Positions 18,925 through 27,853 of a DNA stretch of 64,000 bases are shown piece by piece (the stretch's first letter is position 1; every line of letters begins with the position of its first letter). The notes under the pieces were generated by a model. The model made no database searches and was not told the origin of the DNA. It saw nothing but the letters and a program-made list of their open reading frames with translations. The DNA lies in contig NZ_AP018227.1 in the NCBI RefSeq assembly GCF_002368095.1, positions 5,546,901-5,610,900 on the forward strand, in the 5' to 3' direction. The position numbers and the translations under genes are program-made. Source of the DNA: Calothrix parasitica NIES-267 (GTDB taxonomy: Bacteria > Cyanobacteriota > Cyanobacteriia > Cyanobacteriales > Nostocaceae).

Positions 18925-19908
18925 CTAATATTCTGAAGAATTTGTTGGAACAATAGCAAACGTTAGTGGCTGAGTATCCATATCTTGTAACTCAACTGCT
19001 AGTGTATAAGTTGTTCCTTGTTGAACTGAGTTCAACTCCAAACTGACAAATCCAGATTCGGATGATTCTGCAAATACGCAGCATACACCTTTTCCAAGCT
19101 TCAAACTACCTTTTAGGGGTAATTGAGCTTCACAATAAAGTTTCTCGGCAGCTTGATTATATTTAACTCTCAGAGTTACGTTACCAACATCGGTTAACCA
19201 CTGCTTCTCTACAACTTCTTGTGTTGCATCAACAGTTAAAGTCAGGTTTTCTAGTAGCTGTTTGGCGGCCAACAATGATAATGCCATTTGTTGACGCGGC
19301 TGCAAATCTGAGAAACTGCCTTCTACCGTTTTGCTTTTTTCTAAAGTATCGGCAGAACGGTATGGACTTCTTAAAACCATTCCAGCTAAGTCATTGAGTG
19401 CTTGCGGCTCGTTAGGGAATAAACTCTCTACAGCCCCAACCAGTTTTGCTCCCAATGGTACGGGAAAAGTAAGTAATTCTTGACACCTTGTCAACAATTG
19501 TTGAAAAACTTTTTCCGGCATAGACATTGGCAAGCTCAATTTGGATTGTTGTGCTGCCCAAACCCAGGCAGGAACCCAAGACATAGAAGAGTTGTCAATA
19601 TAATCAGGATAATCAACTAATTGTGTCTCCCAAGGAAACAAGGGAGGATTATCTTGAACTTGATTTTGTAAGCGACGTTTAAGAACGGCTTGGAAACGTG
19701 TTTGCACGGCAGGAATTTCTCCCAATTGAAAAGGATAGAGCTTATCTTCCGACTCAGAAGCACCGCTTGTAGAAGCGGTGTTTGCAGAATTTGAGTTAGC
19801 CCCGTTAATTTCCTTGCTTTCGACCAAAAAATCCTCCTCGGTTGTAGCATCTTCTGCTAACAACCAAGCGAGTAATTGGTTTTGCAAGGATTCTGTGTCA
19901 CTATTCAT
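18925..19908 (-). CDS. PatU/PatU3-like protein, HetZ partner
   Basis: 327 residues from ATG 19908 (MNSDTESLQNQLLAWLLAED); longer readings would run back into hetZ. The start overlaps the hetZ end as ATGAATAG, so translation is coupled. No enzyme motif is visible: an acidic N-terminus, a Ser/Asn/Ala-rich spacer near 35-60, and an all-soluble body. In Anabaena PCC 7120, hetZ is followed by patU5 and patU3, and PatU3 acts with HetZ in heterocyst pattern formation. The identification rests mostly on this position; the length fits PatU3 better than the full-length PatU of some species. Sequence alignment is needed to confirm. Confidence 0.6.
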   Translation of the reverse strand: MNSDTESLQNQLLAWLLAEDATTEEDFLVESKEINGANSNSANTASTSGASESEDKLYPFQLGEIPAVQTRFQAVLKRRLQNQVQDNPPLFPWETQLVDYPDYIDNSSMSWVPAWVWAAQQSKLSLPMSMPEKVFQQLLTRCQELLTFPVPLGAKLVGAVESLFPNEPQALNDLAGMVLRSPYRSADTLEKSKTVEGSFSDLQPRQQMALSLLAAKQLLENLTLTVDATQEVVEKQWLTDVGNVTLRVKYNQAAEKLYCEAQLPLKGSLKLGKGVCCVFAESSESGFVSLELNSVQQGTTYTLAVELQDMDTQPLTFAIVPTNSSEY

Positions 19909-21091
19909 GAGTAGATGCACTAGATCCGGACATAAAAGAGTTACGAATATCCCAAGCTTGTTCGAGAATTTTAAACCACCTTTTTTGCAATTGCGCCATA
20001 GATAGTCCCAAGGTCTTGGCAATCTTTTCATCCACTTGACCTTGTTGCTTCAGTTCTAATAAACAACGTTGTTTATCGTCAAGTTTTTCTGTATAAACTT
20101 GCCATTGGTATTCAGTCAAACCTAAATTAGTATGCAAGTCTGCTTCCAACCATTCGTGAACCAGTTCCCAACGATGTAATAGGGCAAACCGAATCAGATG
20201 ATATTTGAAACGTTGCTGCAAATAATCTCTTTGACGGGGAGTTAAACCTAAAATCGACTCAATTTCTTGAGCAGATAAGTCTTTCAAGCGCAGGGCAAAG
20301 TAATCGGCGCAATCCCCCTGCTGTCGCTCTTCGAGATAACTCATTAATTCATTGATTACTACCGAACGCAGCGTTTCTTCGGTTGGTTCCGGTTCTGGTT
20401 GAGATGCCATAGCCGACCTTAATTGCTGTACGGCTGGATCTTCCCAAGAACCATCTCCATCATTGCTACTACCTTCTGCGGCTTTTTCAATATCAACACA
20501 GGTTTCTGGAGGTTGCTGTTGAGAAAAAGTTTGTGCCCGCAAAATAATTAATTGCTGCTGTCGTCCTGGTAAAGGAATACGTCTTTTTGCATAGCGTTCG
20601 GTAAACGCCATGTACTCGGCTAATTCCAGAAGAGTTTGAGGACGATATGTTGGTTCGAGCTTATTCTCTCGTCGGCAAGCATTTAATGCTTCTAAATAAA
20701 AATTTTGCAGAAAATCTTCAATTACACTTAACCTGCCTTGATAACTCAGTTGTCTATTTGGCGGATTAATGTAACGATAGATAATTGCGCTTAAAGTGCT
20801 GTGTAGCTCTATCCGACCCCGATTAGAACCATATTGGTAATATCTCATACATTGAGATAGTCGATGTCGAGCTAAAGCTATTGCCGAACTTTTGATGTCT
20901 CCAGAAGCTTGGATACGCTTGCTTTCTTGGCAAATCCGCATGACTTCGGCAGCAATACGTGTTGCCACTTCATGGCAATTGGACTCCGAAGCTTTGGTTG
21001 AAGATTTAAGTTCTCCGAATAGGAGTTGAAATATCGCCTCCACGCCGATAGACTTTTCTCCCTGAATAGTTGTGGTCGCGGCTGATTTCAT
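19901..21091 (-). CDS. hetZ: Heterocyst differentiation protein HetZ
   Basis: 396 residues, close to the known ~400. HetZ is a DNA-binding regulator of early heterocyst differentiation, working beside HetR. Familiar segments are RIELHSTLSAIIYRYINPPN, LLELAEYMAFTERYAKRRIP, the Pro/Glu-rich spacer near 215-240, and QEIESILGLTPRQRDYLQQR, a helix-turn-helix-like block reminiscent of sigma region 4. The end overlaps the patU-like start. I looked for the HetR-type inverted repeat (GAGGGGTCTAACCCCTC-like) upstream and did not find it. The presence of hetZ alone does not prove heterocysts, since some non-heterocystous filaments carry it. Confidence 0.88.
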   Translation of the reverse strand: MKSAATTTIQGEKSIGVEAIFQLLFGELKSSTKASESNCHEVATRIAAEVMRICQESKRIQASGDIKSSAIALARHRLSQCMRYYQYGSNRGRIELHSTLSAIIYRYINPPNRQLSYQGRLSVIEDFLQNFYLEALNACRRENKLEPTYRPQTLLELAEYMAFTERYAKRRIPLPGRQQQLIILRAQTFSQQQPPETCVDIEKAAEGSSNDGDGSWEDPAVQQLRSAMASQPEPEPTEETLRSVVINELMSYLEERQQGDCADYFALRLKDLSAQEIESILGLTPRQRDYLQQRFKYHLIRFALLHRWELVHEWLEADLHTNLGLTEYQWQVYTEKLDDKQRCLLELKQQGQVDEKIAKTLGLSMAQLQKRWFKILEQAWDIRNSFMSGSSASTHE

Positions 21092-21312
21092 AGTCTAGTT
21101 GTTTAAAAGACCTTAACATACAAACGTGTGCAACCTGTATTTTGTGGGACTGCCAGTTGATTCACCGATTGCGTTAAAACGCAGCCGACGGAATAGCGAT
21201 TATCCTGCTGCCCTCAATATGACTGAATTTATTATTCCCCAAGACTTAAGGGAAATTGAATCGCATTTCATAGAAGTTATAACTAATGCCCACGAACGAA
21301 TAAAAGTTAATT

Positions 21313-21786
21313 ATGGATTTACAAGTACAAATTCAATCTTTGATTGACAATGCACCCCAAGATGGTATTACACCTCAACTGGTTGCGGCAATTGCAACTG
21401 AACTAATCCAAATTGCTCGTAGATTACATTTTACTCAATACTACATACTCCGAAACCAAGATGGTGAATGGGTTTTAACAACATTAAGCAATCGTAAAGA
21501 CGGGCAGTTACAAAAACGAGTAATATACGCTTATCCTACGTTACAAGATGTCAGTACTACCTCTGGTGTTGGGTTTGACCCTCAAATGATAGCTGCACCA
21601 ATCGGAGTTATAGAAATTTTGTTCCAGATGGTAGCGTTGCAACCCGTAGATAGTATAATTTTTTTTGATACTCCTGGCACTACAGCGTCGGCTGTGGAAA
21701 TTAAGCGTTCGCTGATTCAAAGTATTATTGAAAGCTCGCTACAACAAAATCGCCGCAGTTCTGACATCCCACCGGATATTGCTTAA
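21313..21786 (+). CDS. Conserved hypothetical protein
   Basis: 157 residues, soluble, with the N-terminus MDLQVQIQSLIDNAPQDGIT and central LVAAIATELIQIARRLHFTQYYILRN. I do not recognise a named family. Its composition and the good start suggest a genuine gene, divergent from hetZ with about 220 bases between them, so the two may share a control region. A hairpin at 21903-21943 follows. No function is assigned. Confidence 0.7.
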   Translation: MDLQVQIQSLIDNAPQDGITPQLVAAIATELIQIARRLHFTQYYILRNQDGEWVLTTLSNRKDGQLQKRVIYAYPTLQDVSTTSGVGFDPQMIAAPIGVIEILFQMVALQPVDSIIFFDTPGTTASAVEIKRSLIQSIIESSLQQNRRSSDIPPDIA

Positions 21787-21902
21787 ATAATTAAAAAGTA
21801 GAAAATTTTTATAGTTAAAACATATACCTTTCGACGTTACAGAAATATGGTTTGGGGTAGAAGCTATAAGTTAAGGATTTATTACAAAAGGAAAATACTA
21901 TA

Positions 21903-21943
21903 TTTCATTCATCCCCTAAATCTAAAAAACGGGATGAATGAAA
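21903..21943. terminator. Hairpin between convergent genes
   Basis: TTTCATTCATCCC pairs perfectly with GGGATGAATGAAA around a 15-base loop. It lies between the convergent gene at 21313-21786 and the prenyl synthase gene, so it may terminate both; the T-run after it is imperfect on either strand. Confidence 0.6.
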
Positions 21944-22006
21944 AATTAACAATTTTTATTACTAATTTCCCCCGTTCAAAAAATATAAAAAAATATTTTA
22001 TAATTT

Positions 22007-22978
22007 CTAGTTGAGACGGCTTAGTACATAATCAGCCATGTCAATCAAAGTCTGACGAGTTGGAGAAGATGGCAATTGTACGATATGTTCTACTGCAAGC
22101 TTTGCATGGTAAGCGGCTAGATCGCGAGAGCGTTCAAAACATTTAGTATCTTCTATCAAGGCAAGAGCTTTTTCTAAATCTCCAGATTCCTCAAACTCTT
22201 GTTCAATCAGCTTTTTCAGTTCTGGCTTTTCTTCTAAAGCATATATTACAGGTGCTGTAAGATGACCATCTTTAAGGTCTGAACCAGCAGGTTTTCCTAA
22301 TGCATCCGCAGAACTGGTGAAATCAAAAATATCATCAACTATTTGGAAGGCTAATCCCAGATTACGTCCATATTCGTACAAAGTTTCGGCTGTTTCTTCA
22401 GATACTTCGCTAAGTACTCCAGCAGCTTTGGAACTATTTGCAAATAATGTCGCAGTTTTGTAATAAGTTTTCTGGAGGTAAGTATCCATCGAAATATCGA
22501 CTTCAAAACGATTCACCCCTTGTAGAATCTCCCCAGTAGCCAAATCCATAATTACTTGCGAAAGCAATTTCACTACATCTAAATTATCTAGATTGGCTAA
22601 ATACCAAGAAGCTTGAGCAAACAAAAAGTCTCCAGCTAATACTGCTACTCGATTACCAAACAAACTATGAACTGTATCCACCCCGCGTCTTGTCTCTGAT
22701 TCATCCACTACATCATCATGGACTAAAGAAGCTGTATGAATCATTTCTGTAATTTCAGCTAAGCGTCGGTGACGGGGCGTAATGTCATCTTGCAACATCG
22801 TCGCTCTTGATACCAGTAAGACAATTGCAGGTCTAATACGCTTTCCTCCAGCCCCGAAGAGATGTTCTGCTGCGAGACTGAGGATGGGGTGGTCGTTACC
22901 AACTAACTTTTTGAGGTTATCTGCCAATATATGCAGGTCTGCTTCCACGGGGGAAAACAAGGAGGTGGCTGGGGTCAT
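22007..22978 (-). CDS. sds: Solanesyl/polyprenyl diphosphate synthase
   Basis: 323 residues. A trans-prenyltransferase that elongates allylic diphosphates with IPP to make the long side chain of plastoquinone. The first Asp-rich motif is LVHDDVVDESETRRG near residue 85, the second QIVDDIFDFTSSADALGKPAG near 215, with GGKRIRPAIVLLVSRA at the N-terminus. The short helix before the first motif carries no bulky block obvious to me, in keeping with a long product. The gene is alone on the minus strand upstream of patU-hetZ and is separated from them by the plus-strand gene at 21313. Confidence 0.9.
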   Translation of the reverse strand: MTPATSLFSPVEADLHILADNLKKLVGNDHPILSLAAEHLFGAGGKRIRPAIVLLVSRATMLQDDITPRHRRLAEITEMIHTASLVHDDVVDESETRRGVDTVHSLFGNRVAVLAGDFLFAQASWYLANLDNLDVVKLLSQVIMDLATGEILQGVNRFEVDISMDTYLQKTYYKTATLFANSSKAAGVLSEVSEETAETLYEYGRNLGLAFQIVDDIFDFTSSADALGKPAGSDLKDGHLTAPVIYALEEKPELKKLIEQEFEESGDLEKALALIEDTKCFERSRDLAAYHAKLAVEHIVQLPSSPTRQTLIDMADYVLSRLN

Positions 22979-23095
22979 GAATGGGCGGACTCTGACTTTG
23001 GTTACGAAAGTTTACATATCCTATACTCATTTTAAGATAACCCTGTGCCTTTTCTCAAAGCTTTCTCTAAATGTTGTTGTAAAAACAGCGGTCAG

Positions 23096-23404
23096 TTAAA
23101 TTTTTAAATTCGCCCAAAGTCTATCCCAAACAGGTCTTCGATAGTCATCATCGTCCGAGTATTGATTATAATTACTGCTTATTGAACCAAGGATACTTTG
23201 AGGCAATTGTTCATTTTTCTTTATGAAGAAATATGCTTGTGTCGGATAATCCAAGACCTAACATAGCTTATTGCTTATTTCAGCAATAACTAAACATTCT
23301 TCTATCGAGCCGGAAAACGTTATACCTTTAGAACGAGTAAAAAAATCTTTACTTAAATTAATATATAAATTACACAATACTTGCTTAAGTGTAAACACTT
23401 GCAT
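23096..23404 (-). pseudogene. 102-codon reading frame interrupted by an amber codon
   Basis: From ATG 23404 the minus strand reads MQVFTLKQVLCNLYINLSKD, then SKGITFSGSIEECLVIAEIS and NKLC before TAG (23258-23260). The same frame goes on as VLDYPTQAYFFIKKNEQLPQ, then a DDDD acid patch and RRPVWDRLWANLKI, with TAA at 23096. Both parts look like one soluble protein, so this is probably a recently inactivated small gene or a single-base sequence error. The family is unknown. Confidence 0.5.
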
Positions 23405-23774
23405 ATGCGCCAACCGCTTGTGCTATTAAAATATTTGTACGTGAATGATTTTAAAGATAAAAACTCTTATTAAGAAAAAATTAACATTTTACTATATAGC
23501 TACGAGTATCTTTGAGAACAAAACGAAAACTGCGCTGATTTTTCATTTATGACCGATGACACTATGCGGACATGGGGATAATAAGTAAACAAGTCATAAT
23601 ATCTCAAAAATTTAAAATTAAGCCATAAAATACCTCAAAAGTTAGAGTTCTTATGTTACTGTTATATATAGGGATTTCAAATACTTAGAATATTCACTCA
23701 GAAAAAGTAATTCTTTATTTATTCAAGTTTCTACTTTACTGATGACAGTGGGTTTAAATAAGTCGAAGGTGAAA

Positions 23775-23825
23775 CCGAGGGGATTATTCGTTGGAGAATC
23801 TACGGATCAAGTAGTCCCCCTGTAA
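23775..23825 (+). ncRNA. Candidate structured RNA
   Basis: GGGGATTA (about 23778) can pair, with one G-U, with TAGTCCCC (about 23812), enclosing a smaller ATTC/GAAT hairpin. It lies in an otherwise gene-free stretch about 350 bases before the small ORF at 24169. No named family is recognised; the assignment is tentative. Confidence 0.25.
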
Positions 23826-24168
23826 TAGCTACGTGCTATCTGAAAGGTATATATTGGCTCATCTTGAGGACTCTTAATAGAGAATTCAGGGTTAAGTTCG
23901 AGTATAGAAAGAAGAAGCACGCTCATAATGCAGTTGCGATACAGGCTAGGTAGATTGCATAGCGAGAATTAATTTACTCTTGCTGGCATAGCCTTGAGAA
24001 ACTAATTACGTATAAATAAATCGAAGAGTATTAATACTCTATCGAAATCTTTTCATAGAAAAGCTGTAGGAATATTCTATATAGCTTGAATATTTGTGTT
24101 GAGATGATGCCTAATCTTTGCTGTAAAAAGTGTAACTAAAAATAAAACTTGTCGGGGGAAGTATACTT

Positions 24169-24324
24169 ATGATGATATTTGTTCTAGCTTCTGGTTATTT
24201 GTTTGCTGTATATGTATTCTTAGCGATTGCGAAGAAATTAATTAATAAAACTGCCGTAACAGCAGCATCATCGCAAAATATAGGAGATTATTCTTCTGAT
24301 ATGTCGATAAATACTGCTGAATGA
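24169..24324 (+). CDS. Small hypothetical membrane protein
   Basis: 51 residues, found by direct reading. MMIFVLASGYLFAVYVFLAI forms one hydrophobic helix, followed by KKLINKTAV and a polar tail rich in Ser. The start has GGGGGAAG eight bases upstream as a ribosome-binding site, and a strong terminator stands 65 bases after the stop, together making a compact transcription unit. I do not recognise a family; it could be a small thylakoid or plasma membrane subunit. Confidence 0.6.
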   Translation: MMIFVLASGYLFAVYVFLAIAKKLINKTAVTAASSQNIGDYSSDMSINTAE

Positions 24325-24389
24325 TTAGGAGATGCATGCATTATAAAATTGCAGCAACCCGAGGCATATTTCTGATTAAACTTATCAAG

Positions 24390-24427
24390 CAGCACGCTAT
24401 ATTGCAATAATACAGCGTGCTGTTTTG
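24390..24427 (+). terminator. Rho-independent terminator after the 51-residue ORF
   Basis: CAGCACGCT pairs with AGCGTGCTG around a 14-base loop, followed by TTTTGTATTT. This is strong support that the small ORF upstream is transcribed. Confidence 0.8.
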
Positions 24428-24452
24428 TATTTAATAACTTATCAAGCCACCA

Positions 24453-25325
24453 CTAACAGAGACGAAAGTGGTTAGAATTTAAATGCTCCAAATTTACCGA
24501 TTCAACCATTGGAGTACAACCCAACCACTGCACCGAAGATTGAGCAAACTGCTGTGAACTTCCGCTGACAGCAAACCGAGTTGGGACTGGTGGAAAAGTA
24601 TTTTTCAAGCCCAGCAACTCTAATTCCTGATTACAAGCTTCAACAACACTTTTTCCTGGATCTACTAATTTTACTGATTCACCCAGTAGAGAACGCAGTA
24701 ATGTCGCTAAATGAGGATAGTGAGTACATCCGTAGACTAAAGTATCAATGTCCTTTTCTAGTAAAGGTTCGAGATAAGAAAGTGCTACTTCCTTGGTGTA
24801 AGGGTCATCAATACGATTTTGTTCGATAAGAGGAACAAACTCCGGACAACCAACTTGCCAAACTTGAGCGTTACTATTAATTTCTTGAATAGCCAATTTA
24901 TACGCATTACTTTTAGCTGTGGCTGGTGTAGCAATTACACCGATACGTTTACCAGCTTTCACGGCTGAAACAGCACCTGGTAGGATAAGACCCAATATAG
25001 GTACTTTAAATTCAGAACGTACCGTTTGTAATGCTAAAGCAGAACTGGTACTGCAAGCCATGATTACCATTTTTACACCTTGACTTTCCATCCAGAAGAT
25101 AATTTCACGAGTAAACTGGATAATTTCTTCTTGAGAACGAATGCCATAAGGTAGTCTGGCTGTATCACCAAAGTAAATTATTGATTCATTGGGAAGTTGT
25201 TCGTAAACTTGACGTAGTACTGTTAAACCACCGACACCACTATCAAAAACGCCTATAGGAGCGCGTTGGGGTTCTTTTTCGGATAAATGGTAAAGATTGC
25301 CTTCAAAGATAGAAGATGAAAACAC
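24453..25325 (-). CDS. murI: Glutamate racemase
   Basis: 290 residues. Makes D-glutamate for peptidoglycan. The N-terminal IGVFDSGVGGLTVLRQ and YFGDTARLPYG, the first catalytic Cys in IMACSTSSALALQ and the second in LVYGCTHYPHLATLL are all present. The first ~15 residues before APIGVFDSG are an extension. It lies 600 bases downstream of the amiC2-like gene on the same strand, so peptidoglycan supply and remodelling genes are grouped. Confidence 0.95.
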   Translation of the reverse strand: MFSSSIFEGNLYHLSEKEPQRAPIGVFDSGVGGLTVLRQVYEQLPNESIIYFGDTARLPYGIRSQEEIIQFTREIIFWMESQGVKMVIMACSTSSALALQTVRSEFKVPILGLILPGAVSAVKAGKRIGVIATPATAKSNAYKLAIQEINSNAQVWQVGCPEFVPLIEQNRIDDPYTKEVALSYLEPLLEKDIDTLVYGCTHYPHLATLLRSLLGESVKLVDPGKSVVEACNQELELLGLKNTFPPVPTRFAVSGSSQQFAQSSVQWLGCTPMVESVNLEHLNSNHFRLC

Positions 25326-25927
25326 AAGCAGATGAATGATAATAGTTTTTTAATTTGGGACAGAGGATTTAGAAAAAACTTCAAACTTTGAAATACTAAA
25401 TCCGATATGAAAGAGAATTTTACATCCTAACTTTCTCGCTCCTGAAATTTTTACTATATTTCTTACTTAAATGTAGGTAATCTCTGATACCATTAGCTAC
25501 ATAAGAATGATTAAAAATTTTAGAATGTATTTTATTTATACATTATGCTTAAAAATTTCTAAAAAATAGCGGTATTTCAGTAAATATAATACGATACCGC
25601 TATCATAATTATGTTTTTATCAAGTCTCTACTTTTATTGAATACAAAGTTTCCAGAATCCCGAAGAAGCTAGAAAATCTTTTAAAGACCTATATAATCTC
25701 TTATTCCTTATTCCTAACTTGCTTTTGCGGTAATCTTCTCGCGGACGGGAATAAATGAAAATTTCCTGGAGTCTTATCTCCTCAATTTCCAACTATTGGT
25801 TTAATTTTCCCACCATCATCCGGTGTTTGAATTGAGTTTGGGTTCAAATTCCCATGCCAATTCCAACCTCTTCCCTCTTCCTTAGTTTAAAAAATATTCC
25901 GATTTTGATTCAAGATGAGGAATAAAT
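25326..25927. other. Intergenic region without recognisable gene
   Basis: AT-rich spacer between the amidase gene and murI. No open frame, repeat array or clear terminator seen; it should hold the murI promoter. Confidence 0.45.
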
Positions 25928-27853
25928 TTATCTTCTTCTAACGTAGCTGAGAATTCCATTCGCAATTCCTTGAGCCATTTGTTCTCTATACTGAGGAGAA
26001 GCTAATTTTGCTGCATCTTCACGTCCGGTTACATAACCTGTTTCGACAAGAATTGCCGGCATAGACGTTTTTCTCAGTACATAAAATCTGGCTCTTCTTA
26101 CTCCTCGGTCTCTAACACTTACGGAATTTAATATACCGCTACGGACACTCCGAGCGAGGTTATAACCACTGCTGTAATAGTAAACTTCTAAACCGCTGAC
26201 ATCGGGACGACTTAAGCCTACGGAATTTGCATGAATGCTGACAAATAAATCGGCATTTCTTCTTTCAGCCATGTCTACTCGTCCTTTGAGGCTGACGAAA
26301 AAATCAGAATTGCGAGTGAGTATTGCTTGGACTCCGTTTTGCTGCAAAATTTGGGCAACTCTTATGCTGATAGGTAAAATAACGTCTTTTTCTTTTAGTC
26401 CACCGATACCAATTGCACCAGGGTCTTTACCACCATGTCCGGGGTCAATAATTACTGAAATTCTACCGTTAGGAACTCGCGAGGGTGGTATACCTGGTGA
26501 TGTTCTACGCGGAATAGTCATAATCGGACGACGTGTTGTAGGTCTGGGAATTGGTCGATTTATGGGAGGTAAACCTCTGGAATTAGTTGGAGGTAAAACT
26601 GTACGAGTAGGCCGCAATCCTAATGATAAGAGCTTGGGGCTAAGTTGATTTAGTTCGCCAATCTGCACTCTGGAAGCTGGTTGGACAAAAATTGCAACTT
26701 TATCGTCCTCAATTTGTTGCAATCTAACTCGTAAAACAGGACTAGTGGAGTTTAATCTAGGACCTCTAACTTTTGGAGCCAACTTAGCATTATTTACGGT
26801 GATCCGATATAAACCGGTTTTTCTATCCCAGCCACCATTTGCTTGAAGATTTTGATTTCCTCTAATTAATAATTGAGTACCAGTAGTAGCTAATTCTACA
26901 GATTGTATTGTTGCGACTTTACTGCTTGCAGTTGGGATTGGTGGAACGGGAAAAGAGTTCGATTGACTTGTGTCACTTGAATTATCTCTATTAGAGTTAT
27001 TAGAACTACTATTTCTAGATAAACTGCTGCCTAAACGATTGGGCAGTACTATTAAACCATTGCTACCGCTGGTTGCAGCTCGCCAATCGGGACTGTCTTT
27101 ATCCACCTGCAAAGTCATCCGAAGAGCTGGTGATTTACCTTCGACTTGATTAAATTGAATTCGATTAACATCATGCTTGTTAACTGATATCTCCCGTTGC
27201 ACGGAATTGCCTAAAGCTGCATCTAAAATATCTACATTAATTTCTTTACGATCGCGACTGCGGTTGACTTTAATTTTAGGTTTAGGTCCGCTGGTACGCA
27301 TGAAAAATCCGTCTCCGGTAACTCGGAAACTTTCAATTTTGGTCGCTGCATTTGAAGTGCTAGCAGCTATTCTTGGTAGTGGGGCGTTATTAGATGTTGG
27401 TCTAACAACGCTTAAGATATTTCTGGTGGGACTATTAGGAGAAACAGTGCTTGCTTCAGTTTTTGGTGGAGGTAGCTGTACAGTCCACTTGCTGGGAGTC
27501 ATACCAATAAATCTGACTTGAGCGGGGTCAAGAGTATATCCCTCCTGCATTTCGACAACTATGCGAGCCGTTTGTGGGTTAAACTGGCCGACGCGAAGAG
27601 AACGAATCGCACCACCGCTGATAGGTTCGGTTAACTGAGGTCTTCCAAATGTTGTTCCTGGTAAGTCGATTACTAAACGAGTCGGATTAAAAATTAGTTG
27701 CGCTTGGGGTTGGACTGCACCATCGGTTTGAAATTCCAACTGATTTTGATTGGCATTAAAACGCCAGGAAGATAGTTTCGCGCCGTGAGCGGGCGACGAT
27801 AGCATTAGTACAGCTAATGTTGTAGTACCAGATACTAACCAGTTTATTTTCAC
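25928..27853 (-). CDS. amiC2: AMIN-domain N-acetylmuramoyl-L-alanine amidase (second of tandem pair)
   Basis: 641 residues. Cleaves the amide bond between MurNAc and L-Ala in peptidoglycan. A signal peptide (to about residue 24) is followed by an AMIN domain (about 30-125: LSSWRFNANQNQLEFQTDG, VIDLPGTTFGR), a Ser/Asn-rich linker, a second AMIN-like region, a Pro/Arg-rich linker near 435-465, and the zinc amidase_3 domain (466-641). Ligand motifs: IIDPGHGGKDPGAIG, LKEKDVILP, FVSIHANSVG and the catalytic Glu in LVETGYVT. In Anabaena and Nostoc the adjacent AmiC1/AmiC2 enzymes make or maintain septal nanopores. The symbol follows the relative order and is inferred. Confidence 0.9.
   Translation of the reverse strand: MKINWLVSGTTTLAVLMLSSPAHGAKLSSWRFNANQNQLEFQTDGAVQPQAQLIFNPTRLVIDLPGTTFGRPQLTEPISGGAIRSLRVGQFNPQTARIVVEMQEGYTLDPAQVRFIGMTPSKWTVQLPPPKTEASTVSPNSPTRNILSVVRPTSNNAPLPRIAASTSNAATKIESFRVTGDGFFMRTSGPKPKIKVNRSRDRKEINVDILDAALGNSVQREISVNKHDVNRIQFNQVEGKSPALRMTLQVDKDSPDWRAATSGSNGLIVLPNRLGSSLSRNSSSNNSNRDNSSDTSQSNSFPVPPIPTASSKVATIQSVELATTGTQLLIRGNQNLQANGGWDRKTGLYRITVNNAKLAPKVRGPRLNSTSPVLRVRLQQIEDDKVAIFVQPASRVQIGELNQLSPKLLSLGLRPTRTVLPPTNSRGLPPINRPIPRPTTRRPIMTIPRRTSPGIPPSRVPNGRISVIIDPGHGGKDPGAIGIGGLKEKDVILPISIRVAQILQQNGVQAILTRNSDFFVSLKGRVDMAERRNADLFVSIHANSVGLSRPDVSGLEVYYYSSGYNLARSVRSGILNSVSVRDRGVRRARFYVLRKTSMPAILVETGYVTGREDAAKLASPQYREQMAQGIANGILSYVRRR

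Larger units (their letters stand above)
22979..24168. other. Intergenic region holding a broken frame and a candidate RNA
   Basis: Apart from the amber-interrupted minus-strand frame at 23096-23404 and the hairpin-rich stretch at 23775-23825, no other gene is visible. The remainder is AT-rich. Confidence 0.4.

Noticed and set aside
21092-21312. HetR-binding inverted repeat upstream of hetZ
   Set aside because: No GAGGGG...CCCCTC-type palindrome could be found by eye in this stretch.
21126-21347. 73-codon plus-strand frame before the hypothetical gene
   Set aside because: It overlaps the start of the better frame at 21313, has no ribosome-binding site and no recognisable pattern; it lies in the hetZ promoter region.
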